From assembly GCA_963774405.1 (NCBI GenBank), contig CAVZEV010000009.1, positions 1 through 64,000 of the forward strand: a stretch of 64,000 nt of DNA, given 5' to 3'. Shown one piece after another: positions 17,984-25,778 of this stretch. The notes below the pieces were generated by a model. That model searched no databases and was not told where the DNA came from. It saw only the letters and a list, made by a program, of their open reading frames with translations. Position 1 is the stretch's first letter. Every line of letters begins with the position of its first letter. This stretch comes from VRUE01 sp963774405 (GTDB lineage Bacteria; Actinomycetota; Thermoleophilia; Solirubrobacterales; 70-9). The position numbers and the translations under genes were made by a program.

Positions 17984-18046
17984 CTTAATTGGTAAAGCAC
18001 CGCTCTTGTAAAGCGGGGAGTTCCGGTTCGAGTCCGGAGGCGGGCT
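17974..18046 (+). tRNA. tRNA-Thr (anticodon UGU)
   Basis: A full cloverleaf can be drawn: acceptor GCCCGCC/GGCGGGC, D-arm with AATTGGTAA, anticodon stem CCGCT/AGCGG with loop CTTGTAA (anticodon TGT), and T-arm TCCGG-TTCGAGT-CCGGA. 73 bases, discriminator T, CCA not encoded. It overlaps the 3' end of the preceding nuclease-like gene by ten bases. The retron island begins just after it. Confidence 0.95.
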
Positions 18047-18053
18047 CTGCTGA

Positions 18054-18466
18054 TCAGGTCTTGTCTTCGCTGGGGATCCGTTGCTTCTCAGTCGCGAGCT
18101 CCTCGTAGGTGGGGATGCTCTTCTCGTGCACGGAAGCGAGCCGCTCCAAGCGGGCGAGGCGCGTCCTCGGCATCGGTTGGCATGATGATGGTGGTTGACG
18201 CCTCGCTGTCGCCCTCGCCGTTTGCCTTGCGCATCTCGGGCAGGCGCAGCCTTGAGGCCCGCTCGCCCAGGCTGGCGTCGTTGACCGCCCCGACGACCTT
18301 GCCCCTGTGAGACCGACCACGTCGCCCGGCACTCACGAGCTGCCCAAACAGGCTGCCGAGGAATTCCCTGACGCCAGCTGCCGAAGGCGGCGAGGCCGGC
18401 GATCACCAGGGTGGTGAGGAAGGAGCGCAGGTTCTGGGTCGGCGCCGAGCGGAAGTGGATGCCGAC
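18054..18466 (-). pseudogene. Decayed duplicate of the 3' end of the SHOCT membrane-protein gene
   Basis: Read on the reverse strand, this stretch repeats the last part of the intact gene at 20585-21982 with many substitutions and small indels. The SHOCT tail is recognisable (HEKSIPTYEELATEKQRIPS against HEKGILTDEEFATEKQRILS), as is GERASRLRLPEMRKANGEG in another frame. A block of 70 bases (18380-18449) is identical to 20921-20990. The 5' part of the gene is missing. It marks the left border of the retron-bearing segment. Confidence 0.85.
18380..18449. repeat. Left copy of a 70-bp identical direct repeat flanking the retron
   Basis: This block starts GCCGAAGGCGGCGAGGCCGG and ends GGTCGGCGCCGAG. 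It is identical in the same orientation to 20921-20990. The copies lie 2541 bases apart and bracket the reverse transcriptase gene. Confidence 0.85.
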
Positions 18467-18609
18467 CAGTTCGATTCCGGAGGGGGCGCCGCGGTCGCTC
18501 CAGCAAGGTCTGGGGGCCCCCGGCGCCTCGACCCAGACTCCATGGTCTATCGAAGCAAGGCGTAATACCCAGGTTCTCGCGCCTGCACGGGCAGCCAGGT
18601 GCAATAGCC

Positions 18610-18827
18610 ATCGCCCGCCCCAAACCCCGAAACCCGGCGGTGTACGCTTTCGGCCGCTTGATGATGCAATTGATTAGTTACGAGCAAGGCGACACGGGAG
18701 GAAGGCCGCTTTATATGCTTCGGGTGGCGGGTGTGGTACCGGGGCTGTCTTCCCTCTTGTGGATTCGCAAGAGAAAACGGTCCTTCTACTTCGGCCTTCG
18801 GGCTGGCGTCATTGCTTAGCATTTCGC
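18610..18827 (+). ncRNA. Region expected to hold the retron msr-msd RNA (boundaries not resolved)
   Basis: Retron non-coding RNAs usually lie just upstream of the reverse transcriptase on the same strand, and this gene-free stretch is the only candidate. Visible structure: a hairpin CTCTTG/CAAGAG at 18754-18773 with an 8-base loop, a longer imperfect hairpin bringing GGAAG...GCC near 18699 against GGC...CTTCC near 18744-18753, and a small TTCG-capped stem near 18790-18803. I could not find a convincing a1/a2 terminal pair, so the ends and the priming guanosine are unknown. Confidence 0.35.
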
Positions 18828-20555
18828 ATGGTTGAGCCCCGGGCCACCCCGCCGAATCGCCAACCGCAGCCGCTTCCCGATTTCTCTGGACGCACGGCAG
18901 TGGCCGAATTTCTCGGACTTTCCCTCTCGCAGCTCGCTTATTGGACTTGGGTGGTCCGCGGGAACAGGCGCTACAAGCGCTTCTCGATCTCCAAGCGAAA
19001 TGGGAAACCGCGATACATCGACGCCCCTGTCCCACCGCTGAAGGAAATTCAGCGCAAGTTGGCGCGCGCTTTGACAGACGGATACAAGCCGCCGACTCAT
19101 GTCCATGGGTTTACGCAGAAACGATCGCCACTGACGAATGCCGATGTCCACATCAAGCAAGCCTGGGTATTTTCGATCGATCTCGAGGACTTTTTCCCTA
19201 CGATCACCCTGCCACGGGTCCGGGGAATGTTTCGCAACTTTCCCTTCGACTATCCAGACGACGTCGCCGAACTTCTGGCTGAGCTCTGCTGTCACGAACA
19301 GGCGTTGCCGCAAGGAGCGCCGACCTCACCGATCATTTCGAACTATCTCTGTCGCGGCATGGATCGCAAACTGGGTCAGTTGGCCTTGAGCAATTCCTGT
19401 CTCTTCAGCCGATACGCCGACGACCTCGTTTTCTCTACTGATCGACGGGTCTTTCCAACAGCAATAGCCGTCACTGACGGTGGCCTCGCCAAACCTGGAC
19501 CGCGGCTTCAAGGCGTTATCACCGAGGCTGGCTTTCATATCAATCCCAAAAAGACGCGGATGCAGTCCCGAATACAAAGGCAGCGAGTTACGGGACTGAT
19601 TGTCAACAAAAAGCGTAATCTGTCTCGCGACTACATCCGCGGCGTGCGAGCCTTGCTCTATATCTGGAAGGTGCACGGTCCCGAGGACGCTGCCAGTTCC
19701 CTACGCAGGGCGAGTCCCGACCCGAACTGGCCGCCGGGCAAGCCGTATCCTAGCCTGGCATCCGTTGTCCGCGGCCGCCTGCAGTACATCGGTTCCGTCC
19801 GCGGATCGGATGACCCGCTCTACCTCAAGCTCGCCGAGAAGCTGGCTGCATGTGATCCACATTTCGAGGTGCGGCGACCAGTTGTTGAGCACGAGTTCGA
19901 GGCTCATCTATATACGGAGGGGATAACCGACGTCAGACATGTGCGCGCCGCCTTGGAGCACTTTCATGAGGCGGGTGAGTTCAAGAACCTAAAGTTGATC
20001 TTCGATGAGGAAACTGACCGTGGGGATGACAAGCGCCTAGCCGAACACTGCTTTGGTCTTCGTGACTTCGGCTCCGACGAGTTGGCGGTGTGTCTATTCG
20101 ACAGCGACACTAAGACTGCGCGTGACGCCGTAGGGGAGCATGGCTGGCAACTGTACGGGTCGAAGGTGGTCGCTGTTGGCCTGGTAGCCCCGTCTTGGCG
20201 CGATCCGCATGAGAAGCTCTGTATCGAGATGCTCTATGAGGATTCCGTCTTGCAGACCAAAGACGATGGGGGCCGGCGCATATACCTGACAAACGAGTTT
20301 CATCCAGCGACAACCATCCATAAAACGGAGCAGAGCACGATCCCGAGGAGCGGTGGCGATTCGTTGATTGCGACCAAGGTTTACGGGTTTGGGAGCGAGA
20401 ATAATCTTGCCCGCTCCAAGGCTCATTTCGCCAACGCTATTGAGGAGGATCCCGAGAGCTTCGCTCACCTCTCCTTCGAGGGCTTCCGACCCACGTTTCA
20501 GAGGATTGTTTCCGCTCTCAAAGCGCTTCCTGTGGACCCGTCCCAAGAGGCGTAG
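18828..20555 (+). CDS. Retron reverse transcriptase fused to a C-terminal TOPRIM-like domain
   Basis: From ATG 18828 the protein has 575 residues. The RT half shows a retron-type N-terminal helical region (AVAEFLGLSLSQLAY), FSISKRNGKPRYI, the retron region-X motif NAxxH (NADVH, 104-108), the catalytic Asp in FSIDLEDFFP (Asp 118), QGAPTSP (162-168), YADD (196-199) and the retron VTG motif (254-256). After about 355 comes a TOPRIM-like domain: LYTEGITD (Glu 364) and LFDSD (Asp 425, Asp 427). Retrons make RNA-linked DNA and act in phage defence; RT-TOPRIM fusions such as Ec67 are classed as type I-C, with the TOPRIM as effector. GTG 18759 is an in-frame alternative start. Base composition is lower in GC than host genes. 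Confidence 0.88.
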   Translation: MVEPRATPPNRQPQPLPDFSGRTAVAEFLGLSLSQLAYWTWVVRGNRRYKRFSISKRNGKPRYIDAPVPPLKEIQRKLARALTDGYKPPTHVHGFTQKRSPLTNADVHIKQAWVFSIDLEDFFPTITLPRVRGMFRNFPFDYPDDVAELLAELCCHEQALPQGAPTSPIISNYLCRGMDRKLGQLALSNSCLFSRYADDLVFSTDRRVFPTAIAVTDGGLAKPGPRLQGVITEAGFHINPKKTRMQSRIQRQRVTGLIVNKKRNLSRDYIRGVRALLYIWKVHGPEDAASSLRRASPDPNWPPGKPYPSLASVVRGRLQYIGSVRGSDDPLYLKLAEKLAACDPHFEVRRPVVEHEFEAHLYTEGITDVRHVRAALEHFHEAGEFKNLKLIFDEETDRGDDKRLAEHCFGLRDFGSDELAVCLFDSDTKTARDAVGEHGWQLYGSKVVAVGLVAPSWRDPHEKLCIEMLYEDSVLQTKDDGGRRIYLTNEFHPATTIHKTEQSTIPRSGGDSLIATKVYGFGSENNLARSKAHFANAIEEDPESFAHLSFEGFRPTFQRIVSALKALPVDPSQEA

Positions 20556-20584
20556 CCGACCGGGGTTGACCCTCTACCTGCGTC

Positions 20585-21982
20585 TCAGGTGTCGGAGCCG
20601 CTGAGGATGCGCTGCTTCTCGGTGGCGAACTCCTCGTCGGTGAGGATGCCCTTCTCGTGCAGTGAAGCGAGCTTCTCCAGGCGGGCGAGACGCGCGTCCT
20701 CGTCGTCGATCGGGAGGGTCGAGGTCGGGGCCTCGCTGTCGACCTTGGTCTCGGCGCCCTCGGCGGGCTTGCGCATCTCCGGCAGGCGCAGTTTGGAAGC
20801 TCGCTCGCCCAGGTTGGCGTCCTTGACCGCGCCGACGACCCTGTCCCTGGTGCGGCCGACGACGTCGCCGTAGCTCGCGTCGGGGAATTCCTCGGCGGCC
20901 TGTTTGCGCAACTCGTGGATGCCGAAGGCGGCGAGGCCGGCGATCACCAGGGTGGTGAGGAAGGAGCGCAGGTTCTGGGTCGGCGCCGAGAGGAAGTAGA
21001 TGCAGACCACGATCGCCAGGCCGGCATAGACGTAGGCGGAGTAGTCGCGCAGGATCGGGGCGATCCCCTTCCGGGTCGAGCGGGCCGAACCGGTCGGCGA
21101 GGCGAGCCAGCCGGCGATCCCGAAGAGCACCCCGATCACGATCACGGTGGTGGCGATGCTGGTCATCAGCGAGGTGCCGATCGACCAGGCTGCTTCGGCC
21201 GCCGGCTTGACGCTCTCTTCTTCGACCAGCTGCCCGACCACGATGCCGCCCGCAACCTCACGGAAGACGATCACCGCGAAGCCGGCCGCGACCAGGCCGA
21301 CGCCGCTGTAGAGGACGGTCACCCAGCGGCTCTCGCGTGAGAGGTAGATGGCGAGGCCGAAGCAGAGGAAGGTGAGCAGCGAGAGGATCAGCGCCAGGCC
21401 CTTGATCGCGACGACGATGTCCTGCGCGGTCTTCAGCTGGTTCGAGCGCAGGATCGTGATCTGGCCCGCGTCGGGAGGCAGCTTTTCTGCCAGGTTGGCG
21501 CCGATCCCGACCTGGCTGGCCAGGTTTGTGACGAGACTGCCGAGGTTGAGGCTGACCTTGCCTTCCTCGGTCGAGAGCGTTCCTTCCTTTTCTTCGAGGA
21601 CTTCCAGCAGCTGTTCGTGGGTCGTCTTGTTGGCGCTCTTCCAGAGTTCCTGGGCGGTCGAGCTTTCCAGCACCTTTTCGGCGCCGCTGCCGGCGACCTG
21701 GCGCAGGCCACCGGAGATCGGCCCGGCAAGTTCCTTGGTCTCGCCCGGCAGCTTTTCGCTCAGTTCCTTTTCGACGTCGACGTTTTCGTAGAGCTGGTCG
21801 ACGAGGTAGTTGCTGACCGCTTCGCGGACCTTCGCGTTTTGGATCAGGCGGCCGCTGGTGTTGACCCACTCGCCGGTGTCGAGCGCCTGGCGCTCGGTCC
21901 AGATCGCGAAGACGCTGAGGAAGGCGAGCAGCGAGCCGAGCACGATCAGCGCTCTCACCAGGCGTCGGCGTCCGCGGCTCAT
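20585..21982 (-). CDS. Multi-pass membrane protein with a C-terminal SHOCT domain
   Basis: A 465-aa protein. One membrane helix at the N-terminus (RALIVLGSLLAFLSVFAIW), an external region of about 160 residues, then four or five more helices (IKGLALILSLLTFLCFGLAI, YVYAGLAIVVCIYFL, FLTTLVIAGLAAFG). A cytosolic tail ends in a SHOCT motif (LEKLASLHEKGILTDEEF). SHOCT tails are thought to promote oligomer formation; the overall function is unknown. A decayed copy of its 3' third lies at 18054-18466, on the far side of the retron. It is divergent from the dioxygenase gene with only 23 bases between starts. Confidence 0.75.
   Translation of the reverse strand: MSRGRRRLVRALIVLGSLLAFLSVFAIWTERQALDTGEWVNTSGRLIQNAKVREAVSNYLVDQLYENVDVEKELSEKLPGETKELAGPISGGLRQVAGSGAEKVLESSTAQELWKSANKTTHEQLLEVLEEKEGTLSTEEGKVSLNLGSLVTNLASQVGIGANLAEKLPPDAGQITILRSNQLKTAQDIVVAIKGLALILSLLTFLCFGLAIYLSRESRWVTVLYSGVGLVAAGFAVIVFREVAGGIVVGQLVEEESVKPAAEAAWSIGTSLMTSIATTVIVIGVLFGIAGWLASPTGSARSTRKGIAPILRDYSAYVYAGLAIVVCIYFLSAPTQNLRSFLTTLVIAGLAAFGIHELRKQAAEEFPDASYGDVVGRTRDRVVGAVKDANLGERASKLRLPEMRKPAEGAETKVDSEAPTSTLPIDDEDARLARLEKLASLHEKGILTDEEFATEKQRILSGSDT
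20921..20990. repeat. Right copy of the 70-bp direct repeat flanking the retron
   Basis: Identical to 18380-18449, but here inside the intact SHOCT membrane-protein gene, over the last membrane segments. Recombination between the copies would delete the retron and leave one gene end. Confidence 0.85.
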
Positions 21983-22005
21983 CGCCGTGATGGTATACGT
22001 GACCC

Positions 22006-22926
22006 ATGAAGCTGGAGGGGATTCACCACATCACCGCGATCACTGCCGACGCCCAGAGCAATGTCGATTTCTACGCCGGCGTGATGGGCCTGCGCCTGGT
22101 CAAGAAGACGGTCAACCAGGACAACCCGACCGTCTACCACCTCTTCTTCGCCGACGAGAAGGGCAGCGCCGGTTCCGACCTCACCTTCTTCGAGTTTCCC
22201 GGCGTGCCGCCTGGTCGGGCCGGCGACGGCGACGTTCACCGGATCGTCTGGCGGGTCGCCTCGCATGCGGCGCTCGACTTCTGGGAGGGGCGCCTCGGTG
22301 CCCACGGGGTCTCCTCCGAGCGGGTCGACGGCGGGCTGCGCTTCGCCGACCCCGAGGGGCTCGCCCATGAGCTCGCCGTGGTCGAGGTCTCCGACGAGCC
22401 CCTGGTCGCCGACCACCCCGAGGTGCCGGCCGAGCTGGCGCTGCAGGGCTTCCAGGCCGTCTGCGCCTATGGCTCCGCGCCCGAGGCGAGCCGCGCCCTG
22501 CTCGAGTCGCTCGAGTTCGAGCCGGTCGACGAGCACAGTTGGGAAGCGCGCGGCTCCGAGCGCGGCGGCCTCTACGTCTACGAGGAGCCGCCCGAGGAGC
22601 ACTCGCTGCAGGGTGCCGGCAGCGTTCACCACGTCGCCTGGGCCTCGACCCTGGACGAGCACGAGGAGTGGCGTCGGCGGGCGATCGCCGGCGGCGCCCA
22701 GCCGACGCCGGTGATCGATCGCTTCTATTTCCGCTCGATCTACTTCCGCGAGCCGAGCGGGGTGCTCTTCGAGATCGCCACCCTGGGCCCGGGCTTCACC
22801 GTCGACGAGCCGCTCGAGCGCCTCGGCGAGAAGCTCTCGCTGCCGCCCGACTACGAGCACCTGCGGGCGGAGGTCGAACCGAACCTGCGCCCGGTGGTCA
22901 ACCCGCGCACCGTCGCCACGGAGTGA
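22006..22926 (+). CDS. VOC-family ring-cleaving dioxygenase (MhqO-like)
   Basis: A 306-aa protein made of two vicinal-oxygen-chelate halves. It opens LEGIHHITAITADAQSNVDF, giving the first iron ligand His, with FYAGVMGLRLVKKTVNQD typical of the MhqA/MhqO hydroquinone dioxygenase branch. The second half has VHHVAWAS (second His) and a late IYFREPSGVLFEIATLGPGF (Glu). Such enzymes open aromatic rings with O2. The following maleylacetate-reductase-like gene overlaps it (GTGA), which supports a hydroquinone-type pathway. Exact substrate is inferred. Confidence 0.8.
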   Translation: MKLEGIHHITAITADAQSNVDFYAGVMGLRLVKKTVNQDNPTVYHLFFADEKGSAGSDLTFFEFPGVPPGRAGDGDVHRIVWRVASHAALDFWEGRLGAHGVSSERVDGGLRFADPEGLAHELAVVEVSDEPLVADHPEVPAELALQGFQAVCAYGSAPEASRALLESLEFEPVDEHSWEARGSERGGLYVYEEPPEEHSLQGAGSVHHVAWASTLDEHEEWRRRAIAGGAQPTPVIDRFYFRSIYFREPSGVLFEIATLGPGFTVDEPLERLGEKLSLPPDYEHLRAEVEPNLRPVVNPRTVATE

Positions 22927-23946
22927 GCGACAACTTCGTCTGGCGGGATGCGGGGCGCTCGGTCGTCTTCGAAGCGGGCGGGGTGGCGATGGCGCCCAAG
23001 CTCTTGGCCGAGCACGGGATCGAGAAGTTCGAGCTGCTGACGACTGCGCGGCACCTCGGCGCGGGGGAGGGGATTGCCGCTGCGGCCGCGGCCGTGCACG
23101 AGCTGTCGCCCGCCGATCCGGCGGCCGCGGTGCCGGACAGCGCCGCGGCTCTGCTCGACGCTGCGAGCGGGCCGAAGCTCGTCGCCCTCGGCGGCGGACG
23201 AGTCATCGATACCGCCAAGGCGATCGCCGCGGTCACGGGCGCCACGGTCGCGGCGATCCCGACGACGATGTCGGGGGCCGAGATGACCGGCATCCACCGC
23301 CTGCCCGCCGGCGCCGAGAGCCGGGCTCGCTCCCTCGTCCGCCCGGCCCTGGTGATCGCCGACCCCGAGGCGATGACCGGCGCTCGCCGAGCCCGAGCTG
23401 CGCAGCGAGCGCGATGAACGCCCTCGCCCACGGCGCCGACTCCCTCTACACCCCCTTCGCCAACCCGGTCTCGCGCATGACCGCCCTGCGCGGCGCCGAG
23501 CTGATCGCCGCGCTCCCTCGACGAAGACCCGACCGAGCGCAACCGCGCCGCCCTCGCCCAGGGCTCGATCCTCTGCGCCTACGCGATCGACTCCGCCGCC
23601 TTCTGCCTCCACCACGTGATCTGCCAAACCCTCGTCCGCATCTGCGGTACCCCCCACGCAGGAGACCAACGCCGCAATCCTCCCCCGCGCGATGTCGTTC
23701 ATGACCCCAAGAGCCCCTGACCGGCTCTCGTCCCTCGCAGACAGCGATCGGCGCCACCCCCGACCACATCGAAGCTCGCATCGGCGAACTGGGCGGCAAC
23801 CGACTGGCCTGGGTGATCAGGGCGCCGACCAAATCGAAGCTAGACCAAGCCCTGGACTGCAATGCTGCTGCGCCCCGAGCTGGCGTTCACGCCCGGACCC
23901 GCCCACTCGCGACGACCTCGAGCAGCTGATCGACGACGCTTGGTAG
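22923..23946 (+). pseudogene. Iron-type alcohol dehydrogenase, maleylacetate-reductase-like, frameshifted
   Basis: The first 160 residues read well: VVFEAGGVAMAPKLLAEHGI, KLVALGGGRVIDTAKAIAAV (the NAD-binding GGGxxxD turn) and AIPTTMSGAEMT. After about 23395 the frame changes at least four times, but the parts remain recognisable: MNALAHGADSLYTPFANP, CAYAIDSAAFCLHHVICQTL (metal-site His) and TPDHIEARIGELGG, down to DDLEQLIDDAW at the stop. The family reduces maleylacetate to 3-oxoadipate with NAD(P)H. It starts by GTGA overlap with the dioxygenase and ends inside a palindromic element. Confidence 0.72.
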
Positions 23947-24053
23947 GGGATCTGGTGCCCCTCCGAACGTCTTGCACTTTTTCGGCGCGCGCTTGCGGCG
24001 TCAGCACCCCAACTCTCCACCGAAAAAGTTAGAGGAGGGGCACCAGATCCCCT
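23945..24053. repeat. Intact palindromic element with conserved core
   Basis: A 20-base arm (AGGGGATCTGGTGCCCCTCC, 23945-23964) is perfectly complementary to 24034-24053. The 69-base core holds CGTCTTGCACTTTTT, CTTGCGGCGTCAGCA and GAAAAAGTTA, shared with the IS-split element at 9613-12479, while the arms are unrelated. An inner stem ACTTTTTCGG/CCGAAAAAGT also forms. The TAG stop of the dehydrogenase gene overlaps its first bases. The following 120 bases up to 24175 hold no gene I can support. Confidence 0.8.
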
Positions 24054-24174
24054 GGTAACCGTTGTCCCTCGCCCGTGTAGCGCTCTTCGTGACCCCGGAG
24101 CGTCTCCAGGCTATCACCAGTACACCCGCCGCACAGCGTCAATCCGGCCGCTGTACCTCCTCGCCAGGGTCTTC

Positions 24175-24766
24175 ATGACCCCTTTCTTCCTCGTCTACTT
24201 CCGGCTCGCCGGACCGGTCGCGAGTACGGACGGCGTCGGCGGCGGGCTGATCGTCGCCGCCAACCATCGCAGCTTCCTCGACCCCTTCGCGATCGGCGCC
24301 GCGCTGCCCTGGCGGCGGCCGATGAACTACGTCGCCAAGGTCGAGCTGTTCGAGCGCCGCTGGCAGGGGTGGCTGCTCTCGCGGCTCGGCGCCTTCCCGA
24401 TCCGCCGCGGCGAGTCCGACGAGGTGGCGATGGAGACCGCGCGGCTGCGGTCGAGCGCGGCGGCACGGTCTGCATGTTTCCCGAGGGCACGCGGATCCGC
24501 CGCGGCACCCTGGGCGGCGCCGAGGCGCGGGGTCGGGCGGCTGGCGCTGCAGACCGGCGCGCCGGTCCTGCCGGCCGCTGTGCTCGGCTCCGAGCACGTG
24601 CGCCGCGGCTGGCGCATCCGCCCGCGTCAGGTCAGGGTGCGGCTCGGCAAGGCGATGACCTTCCCGCGGGTCGAGGAGCCGACCGCGCCGGCTGGCCGAA
24701 TCGGTGACCGCGCGGATCTGGCCCAACGTCCTCCTGCAGTGGGAAGAGATGGGCGGCCTGCCGCCG
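24175..24766 (+). pseudogene. plsC: 1-acyl-sn-glycerol-3-phosphate acyltransferase (PlsC), frameshifted
   Basis: PlsC adds the second acyl chain to lysophosphatidic acid at the membrane. The acceptor motif NHRSFLDPF (NHxxxxD) and the FPEGTR motif are both present, along with RLGAFPIRRGES. The frame shifts near 24453, 24505 and 24695. The last frame (ESVTARIWPNVLLQWEEMGG) runs straight into gpsA with no stop codon between them. The start may lie upstream of ATG 24175, because LYLLARVF in the same frame looks like protein. Confidence 0.75.
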
Positions 24767-25759
24767 ATGCGTCGCGCCGCCGTGATCGGTGCCGGCAGCT
24801 GGGGCACCGCGGTCGCCGTGCTGCTCGCCCGCGGTGGGCTCGAGGTGCAGCTCGGCGCCCGCACGGCCGAGCAGGCGGCGGAGATGAGTCGAGGCGGGAG
24901 AGAACCGCCGCTACCTGGAGGGAGTGGAGCTGCCCGACTCGGTGCGCGTCCTCCCGGCCTCGGAGATCGAGCTTGCCGGGCCTCGACCTCGTCTGCCTGG
25001 CGATCCCCTCCGGCTCGCTGCCGCAGGCCGTGGGAGCGATCGCCGACCGGGTCAGCGACGCGTTCCTCGGTGTTGCTGCTGACCAAGGGACTGATCGCGC
25101 CGCTCGGCCAGCTCCCGGCCGAGTACGTCGGCGAACGCGATGCGCGCCCGCGCCGATCGCCTGCCTCGGCGGCCCGGCGCATGCGCGCGAGGCGGTCTCC
25201 GGCTCGGCCGCGCTGGTGCTCGGCTCCGCCGACGCCGACCTGCGCGATCAGCTGGGCGAGGTCTTCGACCGCGCGGGGCTGGTCTGCGAGCGCAGCCGCG
25301 ACGTGATCGGCGTCGAGATGGCCGGCGCGGCGAAGAACGCCGCCGCGCTCGCCGCCGCGGCGACCGAGCCGCTACGGCCTCAACGCGGCCGGGATCGCCG
25401 CCGCCCAGGTTTGGAGCGAGTGCATCGACCACGCGATCGAGCGCGGCGCCGAGCTGAGCACCTTCTCCGGGCTGGCCGGCGTCGGCGACCTGACCGCGAC
25501 CGTGATGGCCCCGACCGGGCGCAACCGTCGCGCCGGAGAGCTGCTCGGGCGGGGCACGCCGGCGGCCGAGATCCCGGCGAAAATCGGCCAGGCCTCGGAG
25601 GGGCTCGACGCGGTGCCCCTGCTGGCCCAGGCGACCTCGGCGGGCGGCGGCGACGCCGTCGCGCGCTGGGGGCTCGCCGCGCTGATCCGCGGCGAGATCG
25701 ATGCCGAGACATGGGTCGCCGGGCTGCGCCGGGTCGAGCGCTCCAGGAAGGCAGCCTAG
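24767..25759 (+). pseudogene. gpsA: NAD(P)-dependent glycerol-3-phosphate dehydrogenase (GpsA), frameshifted
   Basis: GpsA makes sn-glycerol-3-phosphate for phospholipid synthesis, one step ahead of acyl transfer by PlsC-type enzymes. The N-terminal Rossmann loop is clear (AAVIGAGSWGTAVAVLLARG). Other pieces are LVCLAIPSGSLPQAVG, ACLGGPAHAREAVSG, VIGVEMAGAAKNAAALAA with the catalytic Lys, and STFSGLAGVGDLTATVMAPT. At least five breaks occur (near 24897, 24972, 25070, 25140, 25373). GpsA is normally needed for growth, so base errors in the assembly are the likeliest cause. The first Met follows the PlsC tail in the same frame. Confidence 0.82.
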
Positions 25760-25778
25760 ATGGCAATAGGCTTGAGCC

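Noticed and set aside
18828..20555. Group II intron or DGR reverse transcriptase
   Set aside because: No maturase X domain, no intron ends and no template/variable repeats are seen; NAxxH and VTG motifs favour a retron.
20545..20590. Second tRNA-Thr 3' end as an attR site for the retron segment
   Set aside because: No copy of the tRNA T-arm/acceptor sequence was found downstream of the RT gene, so tRNA-site integration is not supported.
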